Assembly: GCA_000697335.1 (NCBI GenBank)
Contig: JNEM01014357.1
Span: 1-32,841 of the forward strand
Length of the DNA: 32,841 nucleotides
Origin: Conidiobolus incongruus B7586
Taxonomy: Eukaryota > Entomophthoromycota > Entomophthoromycetes > Entomophthorales > Conidiobolaceae
Direction of reading: 5' to 3'
Made by a program: the position numbers and the translations under genes. Every line of letters begins with the position of its first letter. Positions within the stretch are counted from its first letter, which is position 1. The notes beneath the pieces are model-generated. The model was not told the origin of the DNA, made no database searches, and was given only the letters and a program-made list of their open reading frames with translations. Of the stretch, positions 12,151 to 23,741 are shown piece after piece.

Positions 12151-13014
12151 GTGAATATAATTATATTTTTATTGCTGCTTTACTTTCACTATTGTCGATT
12201 ATTTAAGGAAGTTCAAGGACTTGAATCGAAATTAAAACTTCCTAGAGACTACGATGAAAAAATCTTCCCGGAGAGAGTATATCCAGTGGATCCCAATCGG
12301 GAACTCATTTCCCTTGCTTCGATTGCTACTCATTGTAATAATATAGAAAGATTTCACATTATAGTTCAACGATTATATGATTTAGGCAAATTCAAAAGAT
12401 TTAACTCAGCTTTATATAGAATCTTGGCCAAATTTATTTCGAAAATGGTGCAAATTGAATAAATGTATTTTACTACTCAATGTCATAGAACATTAATGGA
12501 GTAATTAATGGGAAATTTGTAGATGTATGCAATTCTGTACCAGATATTGTTCAATAACATTTTAATAAATGTAACAAAACCGAAATATGTCACGAAAATG
12601 CAGCACTTTTCACTTTCCTTGGTTTTAAATGTGGAAAGCACAAGAATGTTTCCAAAAGTCGCTATATTATAACTGTTTATAGTTTTAGAAATAGAAAACG
12701 ACATGATTGACAATATTTCCATATGATATTCGGTGGTAATTATCATAACAATGATTAAGTTGCTCAAAGCTTTTCCCAACGGATCGAAAACAGTATTCGC
12801 TCAGCTGTTTGTAAAAAGGGGGAAAGATGTAAACTTTATGATAGTATCACTGACGCTGATATTAAAGAATTTGAAGGGACCATGATAACAACGTAGTCAA
12901 TTTGAGTCAAAGTAAAAAAGTCTTCATTTTGAAACGAAGAATGCTCATAGAACGCTCTCTAAATATATAGATCAACAAAAAAAGCTCATTCAAACTATTG
13001 CTGACTCTACCTAA
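12151..13014 (+). pseudogene. Third poly-gamma-glutamate hydrolase-like gene, heavily decayed
   Basis: Collinear with the first copy from the signal peptide to the C-terminus. It begins with GTG where the paralogues have ATG, then a hydrophobic leader (NIIIFLLLLYF). LPRDYDEKIFPERVYPVDPN, SLASIATHCNNIERFH and NSALYRI follow before the first long frame ends near 12,462. Later fragments in shifted frames include KCGKHKNVSKSRYIITVYSF, HMIFGGNYHNND, IRSAVCKKGERCKLYDS and DNNVVNLSQSKKV, and the homology ends with QTIADST and a stop at 13,012-13,014. The catalytic HG motif has become VYSF. Many lesions: the oldest relic of the three. The minus-strand frame at 12,483-12,779 is only a shadow of it. 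Confidence 0.55.
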
Positions 13015-13917
13015 TATTGAAAAAAGTATTAAAAATAATTTTCAAATTTGGAGTTCTGTCAATAAATCAGTGTTTCATTACCTATTTCCTCTGAATTAAA
13101 TCAAGCTTTATATATCTTCCCTAACTATATATCATTTGATTTATAACACGAGTTATGACCTTTCACATTTCAATTGTCTACTTTAAAGTTAGTATAGCCT
13201 TGATAAATTGTAATTTGTAAAAAGATTATTGAATAATGAGATTATGTTTTAACTGAATATTAGCCATAATTATTTATATTATATTTTATACTTTCCAAAA
13301 CAATATATAAAGTAAAAATATTTTTATTTTTCTATATTGATATAATTTTAAAAAATTCAATTTTCTAGGTTATATTCATAAACATTATCATTAAATATAA
13401 AGCATGATTTATTTAGATTTTTCAAAATTTAAGATACAATTATTATATACATACTTGGGATATGAATTATGATTTTATATAATACTACCTTAAGATATTT
13501 TCTATTTGATCAGTTTATTAAAATTAATAATTCATCATATGCATAAAATATAATTCATAATAAAAAGAATTAGAAATTAAAATATATTAATTGAATATAT
13601 ACATTTATAAATAATAAACTTGTTAACATATTATTTTAAAAATCAATTTATTTGATAAAATCGTCAATCAAAAATAATGTTTAATGATATCGAAATTCTG
13701 AATTGATTTAAAACAAAGTTTAATGTTACTAACTTGAAATCTCTATATCAATATAAAAGTGTTGATATTTCGAATCTCTATTATTCCATTTAATGTTAAA
13801 TAACATTAGCTACCCAGTTTTGTTAATAAATTATACTTTTTATTACTGGATAAAAAGTTTTTTATATGACTCAGATAAGTATATAAATATGAATATACAT
13901 TGAAAATGTTGTCAAAG
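13015..13917. other. AT-rich spacer upstream of the BTB gene
   Basis: No coding signal seen. The stretch must contain the promoter of the downstream BTB gene, but only a TATA-like site at its end stands out. Confidence 0.4.
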
Positions 13918-13927
13918 TATAAAAATA
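13918..13927 (+). promoter_or_regulatory. TATA-like element before the BTB gene
   Basis: TATAAAAATA lies about 38 bases before the ATG at 13,965. In DNA this rich in A+T such a match is weak evidence, but the position suits a short 5' leader. Confidence 0.25.
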
Positions 13928-13964
13928 ATATAATTCAATATTAATCAGGTAAAACTTGAGCTAA

Positions 13965-14953
13965 ATGGAAGCCAATTCACCGTATAAGTATAATGGTCCC
14001 ATAGAATCTCAAGCGTTTGGGAATTTTAGATGCTTTTACAATAATCAGATATATAATGAATATGTTTGTAGAAGACACTCAATTTGTCCATCACCAATCA
14101 TGTTATTTTTTAACAAATTTGACATAACTATACTTAAGATGCCAAAATCTAGTTCCAATTCAAGTAGGAACTATTAGTGTATATTTTACTATTCCATTAA
14201 TTCTTTTTTATAGATATTAAAATTAAAGTCCATTCTTACAAAAATCTAGATGAAGTAGGATTTTTAAGACTTATAAATGAACAAAATCGAAAGATTTTAA
14301 TTAATGATCAAGTGATTCGAAATGGGAGTTTCATTCAATGTAAGTCACAATAATATTCTGTATATATCTATGTTAAAAACTATCTAGTATCAACTAATAC
14401 AGATAGCCCAATGAGATTTGAAATTTACTCTTTAAACAATTGGCTAGACAATCACCCCTTTATTTATAATGCAAATGAAATGAAACTGGACCTATTCTTT
14501 GAATCTAACCCTTTCAAAAAAACAGCTGATATTACTTTACTTGTGAAAGACGGTCAACAGTATCACAGAATATTATGCCATTCTCCATTTCTATTTTGTT
14601 GGAGCGCTTATTTTAAAGAGATGTTTACATCTGACTTCATTGAGGGAAATACTAAAGAATGCACAATTAACTGTTCTAAAGGAGTGATAGTTTGCATCTT
14701 GCGATTTTTTTATTCTGGCAAAATTGACAAGTCAGTATTATCAATCAATAATTATGCTTTTATCCTTGAACTCTATTCTAAAGTGTGCGAATATGAAATC
14801 AATGATCTAAAATCAATGTTAGAATCCATTATTCTTGGATTTTTGAATCGTGAAAATTTTATCCTACTAATCAAATCTGGTATATTATACGAATCTGATC
14901 CTTTTGCCAATCAAGCTTTGAACTATATTTCAAACTTTTTCAATGTTAAATAA
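13965..14953 (+). CDS. BTB/POZ-domain protein, three exons, 291 residues
   Basis: Exons at 13,965-14,163, 14,214-14,339 and 14,403-14,953, joined by introns of 50 bases (GTAGGA...TATAG) and 63 bases (GTAAGT...TACAG). Exon lengths 199+126+551 give exactly 292 codons with an unbroken frame, which supports the model. The C-terminal half is a BTB fold: DITLLVKDGQQYHRILCHSP, then a YFKEMFTSDFIEG block, then LRFFYSGKID and an alpha-helical tail. BTB proteins of this kind dimerise and often recruit substrates to cullin-3 ubiquitin ligases. The N-terminal half (exons 1-2 and the start of exon 3) has no domain I recognise; a divergent MATH-like region is conceivable. It lacks a clear kelch or ankyrin part. 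An AATAAA lies 14 bases after the stop. Function in the cell is inferred from the domain only. Confidence 0.65.
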
Positions 14954-14966
14954 TAATAATATTTAT

Positions 14967-14972
14967 AATAAA
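14967..14972 (+). terminator. Possible polyadenylation signal of the BTB gene
   Basis: AATAAA 14 bases after the stop codon. Plausible by position, but common by chance at this base composition. Confidence 0.3.
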
Positions 14973-17427
14973 GCTTACAATATTCCTTATTAAGGTTCAA
15001 CTTTATAATTATTTGAAAAATTTAAAAATTTATATTAAAAATTTCCATTAGATTATGAGTAATAACCTGAAATTATTTTGATAATAATTAATATTAAATA
15101 CAAAAAGTGACAATAAAATATATTTTTGATATGTTACAAGTTTCAAGTTTAATTATTCAAAATATTTTTATAGTGCATATAATTTATTATATTAAAAAAT
15201 AATATTTTGTCAATTCAAGAATAATGCAATTTCATTTTTCCAAACACAATTATAAATTAATATTTGATAATGAACTTGAACTGTTAGATATATGATCATA
15301 ATGAATATAAATTACCTATTAACTATTAAAATATCTATTTTGAAAATTCTTAATACAACTCCCAATTCACTATTTTAATATAAACTTATATTCTAAAACT
15401 CAAAACTCTTTTAAATAATATATTTCTAAACTTTTATATTGTCAAAAAAGGTAATATTTATATAATTATACCCTTATGTAATTACATTTCAACAAGAAAA
15501 ATTGCTATAATAAACTATTATTTCAAAGATAGTTTGAATCAATATAATAATTAACTTAAACCCTCATGAATTAATTTTAAATTTTTGTGAGCTATTCCAG
15601 ATACGATCCAAAATGACCATGAAATACCTATAATTTTCAAATATTATATATAACATCCTTAAGAACTATAAATATAAGACTAGTTCTAAAGCTAATTTTA
15701 GGAATTAAATTGAAAAAAGTTTAAAGGTCAATGGACATTTATATTAGAAAATACCAACATGCCTATATTAAAATTTATTGAATTTTTTAACGCAAACTAG
15801 AGTATCTTTTGTTCTTTTCCCTCACTTTTAAGCAGCAATTATTCAATTGGTTAATAAACTCAATACATTTAAGATCTTAATAAATGTCATTTTGGAGGCA
15901 TGATCGAATCATATATATTTCTTTGATATGGATTTTCCTATTATTAAATATACATTAATATAATTTTTAACTTTGATAATATATATTTACAGTCGATATT
16001 ATTAAATTGAAATTAATTGAATGTATAACATATAGTAATATGTAAAGATTATTAATCAGATATTATATAATAGGTAAAAAGTTAGTTAATAAATTCTAAA
16101 CTTTTATTTTAACAAACTTTAACAATTAAAAAATATTATATGGTTATAATAACTAATGATTTCCTTTGCTTTTAGTAATAGCATACTATAATAATTCTAA
16201 TTCATCAATCTATGTACATAGGTTTCTATATTTTATCTTTAAAACTACAAATCAAATTTGGAATTATAACATTGAGATATCATCAAATTTTTTTCATTAG
16301 ATCAAATTTTTTGATATATTACATTGGCCACAAGCACAAGAGTTTATAGATAGTTTGTATAGTGGAAATAGCAATAAAAAACAGTTGTTCAATAAACAAA
16401 ACTGTGATGATTTTTAATATATATAATCTTATATAAAATAAATGATTTTTTAATAGATTTTTTTTATGCATTTATAAGTTTAATTTAAAATATATATAGG
16501 CTTTGATTATGATTTATTTTTAGTTATATAATTAGTTGAACGTTAAATTATTAACATCAGAGCTCAATATTCTTTTGATTTTTTAAATAATTCTATGTTT
16601 TTGAATTTACAAAAATGATATTGATTAATTTATTATTCGTTCTATGTTTATTAAGAATTTATATATTAGAATGGGTAATTTATTAAGTAATTTTTTAAGC
16701 GTTGTAATACAAACTCTATATAAACATAAATCTATAATTATTATATTTTTTCTCTTTATATAATTTTTAATTAAAGTATAAAAATACATATAGTCTTAAT
16801 TACTTTATTAATTTTAATATTTAAATATAATGATTATGCTTGTTTTTGTACTAAGGTATATAAGTGGTATTTGATATCTTTAATATTATTTTTATTTTTT
16901 ATTTAGTTTTAGATTTAAGATAGCTTAAACAATACAAGTTTTTTAGGTTAAATTTTTTAACTTTATTTTGATTAAACGAATTTGTAATATTATGAATTAA
17001 GTCTTTTGTTATCAGTTGCAATTCGAAGATTTTTGTGAATAATTGATTTAAAATTTTTTATAATATTCTGATAAATACTTTTTGTTCAACTCAGGTAAAG
17101 TTTAAAATTATGTGATTTCAGTCATTTTTTCTGTTGAAATTCTCCTAAAAAGTTTACTATAATAATGGTGAATATTATGATGATTTAATAATTTACTATC
17201 AGTTAAAATAATACAAAAATTGATGCGAAATAATTATGATTCATAAATAGCATTTGAATTAAGTATAGGAAATTACTCTTCAAATCACTGGATATTATAA
17301 GATAACCATGAAATAATTATAATATAAAAAATTATCTATATAAATTAATATAATAAATAGAGAACAATGATATGATAAATCATAAAATTATATAAAAATT
17401 CATCAAAAAGTGAATACTTGAATTTAT
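14973..17427. other. AT-rich spacer between the BTB and USP genes
   Basis: About 2.4 kb with no supportable coding frame or RNA gene. It contains the 3' flanks of the two converging genes. The 16,400-17,100 part is T-rich with few C residues on the plus strand and could hide a very old repeat, but I could not match it to anything else in the window. Confidence 0.45.
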
Positions 17428-20199
17428 TTAATAAAACAAAAGGTTCACAGTACCATTTTGTAAATTGTTAAAATTGATTGGGATATTTTCATTCAATATA
17501 TCTTCCCTTTGATAGAACAGCATATAAGCATTAGAATCAATTACTTGATCCATTTTAACCTTTTCAACGCGAGAATCGTTGAAGCTATACCATTCGCCAT
17601 TCATTGAATTTTTACATATTGCTGTATAGTGACCACTGTCCAAACTGCCGTAGTGGTTACATACAGCATACATATGATAGTTGACTGATTGAGAATGAAC
17701 GTTTTTAATATTCAAAGTAAGGGAATATTTAACGAATTGGTTGTTTTTACACATTTCACTTCCACCTTCATCACTTTTAAACCTATTCAAGCCGATCATT
17801 AAATATGGTGGCAACTCGTCAAATTCATCGCGTTTTTCGCCGTAGTTGGAGTTACAGTTTTTGCAATACCAGTTATTCAAAGAGTTGATCTGTGGGATGA
17901 GGTGCTCAACTTTACAAAAATCTTCGATACAATCTTCTAACCTCAAATGATTTGCTGGTGGGATGAAGATTGATTTTAATTTTGATGTATATAAGGAATG
18001 ATCAAAATATTCTAATCTTTCATGATTTAATATAACATCCTTATTTACATCGATTTCTGCCAGGCTATTTTGAATTGGCTTCTGTTTGATTGATTTACAT
18101 TTGAAACTTGCTCTATCGTATACATCAGGATTTACATTACCAGAATTGGATTTGAAAATGTGGTTGAAAAAATTGGAATCCCATTGAAGGAACACAGTAT
18201 CACCAGGTTGAAGAGGAGTTCCGTTTTCATAATTCAATTCTTCCAAATTGGAAGATAGAGAATTGAAATTGCTATCGATCTGGGGAGTTAAGCACGATTT
18301 GTTCAATTTTAAAATTTCAAATAGGTCAAGTATAAAGCCACATTTAATATCTATGCCGCTAGACACTTGATATAAAGATTGAACAATATAGCTCTTTAAT
18401 AGAATGATTGACCGGTTTTTTGTTACTTCAAATTTAGGTAATTCGAAAATATCCACTATATAATTAGAATGTAATGGATGGCTAGTAATTCTTTGAATAT
18501 TAGCACAAATTATCTGATATAAAGTATCATGATTGTAATTTTTCTTTTTTGAAATAAAACCCAAACTATAGCCATCGACAGTCTCAATCCCATCGCTTCT
18601 AAAATGGCCCTGTTCAATAAAAAAATAATCAAAAATTGATTCTGAATAAAATTTAGGTAGCTCAAAGCAATAAAGTCTGGTACCATCTTTGACATAATTT
18701 GAGATGAGATCTCGCTCATATTTCAATTCTTGAACTCGATTTAAACTGCTGGTTGATCCCTTGCCTAGTGCCAATACAATATTATTGGTTGATAGTTGCA
18801 TCTTAGCACGTAATATCTGTTTGACTTGGTAAATAGATAAATCGTTTGGAAGTGTTAGTTGAAATTTTGTTATAACTTGAATTCCGTCTGTATTAAATGG
18901 AATAAAAGATATACTGATTTCATGCAAAGAAGGAATATTAAGATTAAGATAAAATAGAGGATTTGAACTTGAATGGATATGTTGGCAATTCTGACATATG
19001 ACGGTAGTGCGTACGAATCCTAAGAATAGATCATTAACAAAACTAGAATTCATACTCCTGTACGTTTCTTTTTGGGATTTGGCAGGAGTATTTATGAAAC
19101 CAACATATGCCTCATGATTATTATATGCCAAAAAGTGTGAATAATATTCACTGAACTCTTCGTGCAATTTTGAGAGGAATTTAATAACAAATTCACTGGC
19201 GTCTTGTTGTTCATATCCTACAAACAATGGCTCATATCTTACCATCGCGCACTTTAGCTGGCCAAGTATCCAAAATGGGGAACGATTGATTTCCAATTGT
19301 TTGAAAAGTCGTTTAGTCGCATCAATCAAAGGAAACTTTCTTGGATCGAACTCGAAGCCATTTTGTTGATTGAGAATAGAAAAATATTTCTGAAAACTAG
19401 GGTTGTTAATAATACACTGGAGGACAGAGTTCATATAACATGTGTTTCCTAAGTTGTTTAACCCTGTTGTATATGGCTGTTTATGAGATCTATTTGGTAA
19501 TGTAATGTAACTCATACTACCAATGCTACCGTTATAGAAGCTCGGAAAAGTAATATACTTTGATATTTGCAATTCAAAGAGATTTGGATAATTATTGGAT
19601 ATATGGTGGATTATTTTTTGCCCATTGACACGATTAAATATAAAGAACCATCCTTTCAAACATTTAATGATATTAGTGCTATATTCCACAATTAATGTAT
19701 TGACTTTAACAATTGGGCTATATTGGAAGATATTAAATAATCCAAATTTGGTATCAATTGATCCGAAAAAAACCATAGCTTCAGATTCACTAACTAACAC
19801 ATTGCCACCTTGTATTAATATTTTCTTTGCAGTTTGATTTAAGGAAAAGCGATAGATATTCAAACTTTCGCTGAGTCTTTGGAATAAAATCAAGTAATAA
19901 GAAGGAGACAAAGTTTTAAACCAAGTAACTAGAAAATGAGTATAAATTGACCAAATACCTTGGAAAGAAATACTCGCACCAAATTCTACAAAAAATTTAT
20001 CTCCAGTCAAGGCGGATTTAAATCTTACTTTAAGCATTTCAATATATTGCCCGATAACATTCACACCAATCGAATGAAATGATTCAGTATTATATAAACA
20101 ATATATATAGAATAAGCTTTCCATATTAATTTTTATAATCCAGATAATAAGCTCGAGTACAGTGAAAATCACAACTATATTGATGATGATAGAGTTCAT
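17428..20199 (-). CDS. Ubiquitin-specific protease, USP4/USP15/Ubp12-like, 923 residues
   Basis: A cysteine protease that removes ubiquitin from proteins. The Cys box is GLNNLGNTCYMNSVLQ with Cys254 as nucleophile, followed by the GYEQQDASEF motif near 328-337. A first zinc-ribbon half is CQNC (402-405). An insert with a ubiquitin-like part (about 430-520) splits the catalytic domain. A second zinc pair is CKNC (779-782), then the His box SGHYTAICKN with His857, FNDSRV with Asp875 and the closing AYMLFYQR. A split catalytic domain with this insert is typical of USP4/11/15 and yeast Ubp12. All catalytic and zinc residues are present and the frame is open throughout with no intron. The usual N-terminal DUSP domain is not recognisable. 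Residues 1-240 are instead unfamiliar, with a hydrophobic first 22 residues that could be a membrane anchor. The same ATG and upstream sequence recur in the broken copy at 26.6-29.4 kb. Confidence 0.85.
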   Translation of the reverse strand: MNSIIINIVVIFTVLELIIWIIKINMESLFYIYCLYNTESFHSIGVNVIGQYIEMLKVRFKSALTGDKFFVEFGASISFQGIWSIYTHFLVTWFKTLSPSYYLILFQRLSESLNIYRFSLNQTAKKILIQGGNVLVSESEAMVFFGSIDTKFGLFNIFQYSPIVKVNTLIVEYSTNIIKCLKGWFFIFNRVNGQKIIHHISNNYPNLFELQISKYITFPSFYNGSIGSMSYITLPNRSHKQPYTTGLNNLGNTCYMNSVLQCIINNPSFQKYFSILNQQNGFEFDPRKFPLIDATKRLFKQLEINRSPFWILGQLKCAMVRYEPLFVGYEQQDASEFVIKFLSKLHEEFSEYYSHFLAYNNHEAYVGFINTPAKSQKETYRSMNSSFVNDLFLGFVRTTVICQNCQHIHSSSNPLFYLNLNIPSLHEISISFIPFNTDGIQVITKFQLTLPNDLSIYQVKQILRAKMQLSTNNIVLALGKGSTSSLNRVQELKYERDLISNYVKDGTRLYCFELPKFYSESIFDYFFIEQGHFRSDGIETVDGYSLGFISKKKNYNHDTLYQIICANIQRITSHPLHSNYIVDIFELPKFEVTKNRSIILLKSYIVQSLYQVSSGIDIKCGFILDLFEILKLNKSCLTPQIDSNFNSLSSNLEELNYENGTPLQPGDTVFLQWDSNFFNHIFKSNSGNVNPDVYDRASFKCKSIKQKPIQNSLAEIDVNKDVILNHERLEYFDHSLYTSKLKSIFIPPANHLRLEDCIEDFCKVEHLIPQINSLNNWYCKNCNSNYGEKRDEFDELPPYLMIGLNRFKSDEGGSEMCKNNQFVKYSLTLNIKNVHSQSVNYHMYAVCNHYGSLDSGHYTAICKNSMNGEWYSFNDSRVEKVKMDQVIDSNAYMLFYQREDILNENIPINFNNLQNGTVNLLFY

Positions 20200-20590
20200 T
20201 GTTGAATCTCAAATCCTTTGTTAATTTGTAATTAACATTGTGGAGATTCAAAGGTAGTATATATATTACTTACAAAGCAATAGCTAAATAACGATGCAAA
20301 ACACCACTATGTTTGAGAGTTAGATATAAATATGAATTTTTAAAATATATAAACTTCATTTAAAAATCAATATTGATAAAGTTAAATTTTGCTTTAAGGA
20401 AGGTCGGTAATTGATCCCAATGAATAAGAAAAATTCAAAAATATCCGCTTAATTATAATTAATAGATTTAAATATACTATTAGTGATATTATTATAATAA
20501 ATGAAATCAAATTAGTATTACTTTATCAAATATAAATGACAAATAATGATTAAGAGGAAATTAAGATTTTGTAGTTGATATGATAATTAA
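20200..20590 (-). promoter_or_regulatory. Upstream region of the intact USP gene, duplicated elsewhere in the window
   Basis: The 390 bases before the USP start are repeated upstream of the broken USP copy. There they are split: the near part follows directly at 29,360-29,402, and the rest continues at about 30,690-31,065 beyond a transposon relic. The stretch from about 20,346 (TATATAAACTTCATTT) to 20,560 matches 30,823 onward closely. Conservation here reflects the duplication. No specific regulatory site is proven. Confidence 0.6.
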
Positions 20591-20876
20591 AGCTAACTGA
20601 TTTGATATTTTTTAATCACTAATCAAATTCAAAATTGATGAATATCCAATAAAATTATATAAACTATAATAAATGGAATGAATCTAAAGTATATAACTGT
20701 AAAAACATGCTTAATATATTGATATATTATATTTTTCAAAGCTTGCAAATATATGTAATCATCATGTAAACTCAATCTAATGCAGATAAGTCTGTACTGT
20801 AGATTGTAAAAATTGATTCAAATATTAATCATTTAAAATTCGATAATAATTAATATATTGATTTATGATTCAATAC

Positions 20877-20880
<4 letters not shown>

Positions 20881-20919
<39 letters not shown>
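20881..20919 (+). repeat. (ATT)13 microsatellite
   Basis: Thirteen perfect ATT units about 60 bases beyond the 3' end of the F-box gene, between it and the USP upstream region. Such arrays change length quickly. Confidence 0.95.
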
Positions 20920-20982
20920 TAATATTAATATCTTAATTGAAGCCTATAGCCAAATTATTTAATAATTTACCAATAGAAGATA

Positions 20983-22492
20983 CTAATTTAATGATTTGTA
21001 AATACTTATATCAAAGCTCATTTCCTCCAAACTATTAGCTAAATAGATTTTGATATCCCGATCCTCAAACTCAAATGTGTTTTCATCTATACTTATGCAA
21101 TTGAGGATATATAATATTTTCAATTTGGGCGCTTTTGAAATAATACCATAGACTGGATGGTAATCAAATATATTTCGAACTTGATAAAGGAGCTCTTCCC
21201 AATTTAAATCGATTCCAGGATCGGATAAGAGATTGTATAATTCGTACTTATTGGTTGAGAATAGCATGGATTTGATTTTTGGGAATAGCTGGGGGATAAG
21301 GTTAGCATCATTTGATATTTCATAAGATCCATAATCAGCATCATTTAATTTTAGTGTCATGACATTTGGAAATAAATGCCTTATAACTTGTGCTTTATGA
21401 ACAAGTTGAATACTGAATCCTGAAAATATCATTTTTCGAAGTTTGGATAGCGATGGCAAGCTCATTGGTTCAGAATGATGAGGCAGTATCAAAGGTGAAT
21501 CAAAGCTCATTTCTTCCAAATTAGGGCAGTGTTGGACAATATATGTCATTAAATATTCATCCATATGAAACAAACTTAAAGTGGTTAGATTGGTCCATTT
21601 GTGAAGATGAGTAGGAATAGACTTTTTAAATAAACGCAATCCTGATTGCCCAAATCTTGAAGGAATATTCCATTTAAAGGTCTTCAACTTTGAAAAATTG
21701 GGATTAGAAAATGTTTTGAGTAGTTCAGATGCAAGCTTTGGTCCAATTGATGGCTGGCCACTTAAAGGACATTCAATTGATAAACGAAGATGCTCTAAAG
21801 ACAGGTTCATAATGATTGTTTTGGGACTAACAACACGTAATAAAATAGTAGATAAATACTTCACATCATCGTATGTTAAACTCCATTCAAAATCCTTAAT
21901 ATGGGGGAAAACTTTAAAAGTATTTGCATTTAAAGGTACATGTTTGAAATATCCTGTTAATTTTAACTTTTCAATAGGCAATTCAGGAAATACTTTCATA
22001 AGTGGAATCAGTTTCAGATATTTATCACGAAGCTTCAGTTCTCTTAGATTTTGAAATTGACTAATTAATTGAATTACTCGAATTTTTTGATTTGTGTTTA
22101 AATTATAATGTCGATCACCAGCCAAACCAATTGATTTAACGGTTTGGAAAGCTGCTAACTCTGAAATAAATTTTTTTTTCTGGAACTTTAGCTGCATCCC
22201 AATACATTTCTTCAATTGGAGGTGAACGATCAAATATTTGTGGAATGAAATCATGGCCAATATACCTGAAGTTGATTGAACGGATTAGATGACCATGTCT
22301 TTCTATGAAATAGGGTGTATGCTTATCAGGGATAGTATTCAATGATGAGAATACATGTGGATTAACACAATGTAACCAATGCTTGTTAATTAATCGTAGA
22401 GGTAGTTGGAAGCTTTGATTTGTAAAAGTCAATATTAATTCAATAATTTCTTTTGGGAGATTCGACCATGTAATAGATTCTGAATCTTGCAT
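20983..22492 (-). CDS. F-box / leucine-rich-repeat protein with an apparent frameshift in an A9 run
   Basis: The first frame (22,492 to 22,136) encodes an F-box near residues 7-50: LPKEIIELILTFTNQSFQLP, then LRLINKHWLHCV and FSSL. In F-box proteins this binds Skp1 in an SCF ubiquitin ligase. The second frame (to 20,983) holds irregular leucine-rich repeats that would bind the substrate, for example LRELKLRDKYL, IEKLKLTGYF, LEHLRLSI, LTTLSLFHMD, LEEMSFDSPL, LRKMIFSGF and LKILYILNCI. The frames overlap at nine A residues on the coding strand (22,171-22,179). With eight A the two halves join as VPEKKFISELAAFQ into a continuous 502-residue protein. The rest is undamaged, so a sequencing error in the homopolymer, a very recent mutation, or slippage during transcription are all possible. 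No good intron explains the join. Target substrate unknown. Confidence 0.7.
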
Positions 22493-23741
22493 TCTATTAA
22501 ATTAAAACAAATTGGTTTAAAGGGTAACAAAATAATTAAGTAGATGATTGCTGCAGCTCACTCTGTTAAATAATTTTATATTTACTTTGTATTTATAATT
22601 CTAAATCGCCATATTGAAAGTAAGAGTTTGGAATCGCATATTATATATAAATAAATCATATGGGCACAGTTGAGAAAACTTAAAGTGGGGCATATATGTA
22701 TATATAAATAGTGAAAATGGAAAAAAATTAGTATTTGGAGGGAGTCTGGGAATCAAAAATGAAGATTTTCGAATGAAATTGTTATTATTCACCGAAAAAA
22801 TCAGTTTTCTGGATGAAATTGAGTGCAATATTACTCTAGAGTTGTACATATTCCAGTTATTGATATTATGCGAAATATAATCCTGAATTTTTGCATAGTA
22901 AACAGGTTAAAATTTACCAATTCACTCCTAATTCGTTTTAACATACAAAGCTTTTTTTAAATCATTTTTTCAATTAAGTTATTGAACATGAACAATATAT
23001 TGAATTAATTTTCCTTTTATAAATTAATCAATAACTTTACATATATTCGGATATTTCAAAATAGGTAAACTATGAACAATATTGGTATTAATGGTTATAA
23101 TATTTATTATTCAATTTAATCAAATCAAATTCGTCAAGTTTGTTGAATTTTTAATATTTATTTAACACGGCATTGTTTTAATAATTTGATTGGAATGATT
23201 CAAATTGAAATAAGTAGATTAATGAAAATTTTATTATTTGTATCTTGTCATATTGTCTGAATATAGATATTTTGCGATTTGAATTTTATACAACTAATCT
23301 TAAATATAAAAAATATATATTTAAATAGCCAATGATATTGTAAGAAATGATTTTTCTCAATTTGTTCGGAGTATAATAAAATATTATCTGAAATTTATCA
23401 CTCAAATGTATTTTCTTAATAAACGGGTAATGGATTCGATTTTTGGTTATCACCTGAATCTGACACAAGTGTTAAATTGCGTATCTCAAAAATGGAGCTA
23501 ATTATGAAATGATAGAACCACCATTACTCATCCTATTATATAGATAATTGACAGTATATTAAAAATAACATTTGGTATAAAACGAAAATAGATATTTTTC
23601 ATCTAAGCAGGGATTCAAACTTAAACTAATTGAAAACAGTACTAACCCAAATAAAATTCAACTCAATATGATTCGATTAAATTCAAATTTGTAAATTTGA
23701 TTTTCAATATTACATTACATAAATTACTCCGAAATTCATTT
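22493..23741. other. Region upstream of the F-box gene, no gene seen
   Basis: Contains the presumed F-box promoter. A TATA-like TATATATAAATAG on the plus strand at about 22,700-22,712 and a short protein-like plus-strand stretch at about 22,738-22,880 (KNEDFRMKLLLFTEKISFLD) are the only hints of anything more. They lack a usable start and I do not call a gene. Minus-strand frames at 22,601-22,849 and 23,286-23,468 have no recognisable content. Confidence 0.4.

Noticed and set aside
12483-12779. 98-codon minus-strand frame as a gene
   Set aside because: It lies opposite the third hydrolase relic, whose plus-strand motifs (FGGNY, KNVSKS) explain the sequence.
18510-18719. 69-codon minus-strand frame
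   Set aside because: Alternative frame inside the USP gene with no domain of its own.
19595-19837. 80-codon plus-strand frame
   Set aside because: Antisense to the well-supported USP coding region.
21698-22054. 118-codon plus-strand frame
   Set aside because: Antisense to the leucine-rich repeats of the F-box gene.
22601-22849. 82-codon minus-strand frame, or a plus-strand gene behind the TATA-like site at 22,700
   Set aside because: Neither strand gives a start, a recognisable domain and an open frame together.
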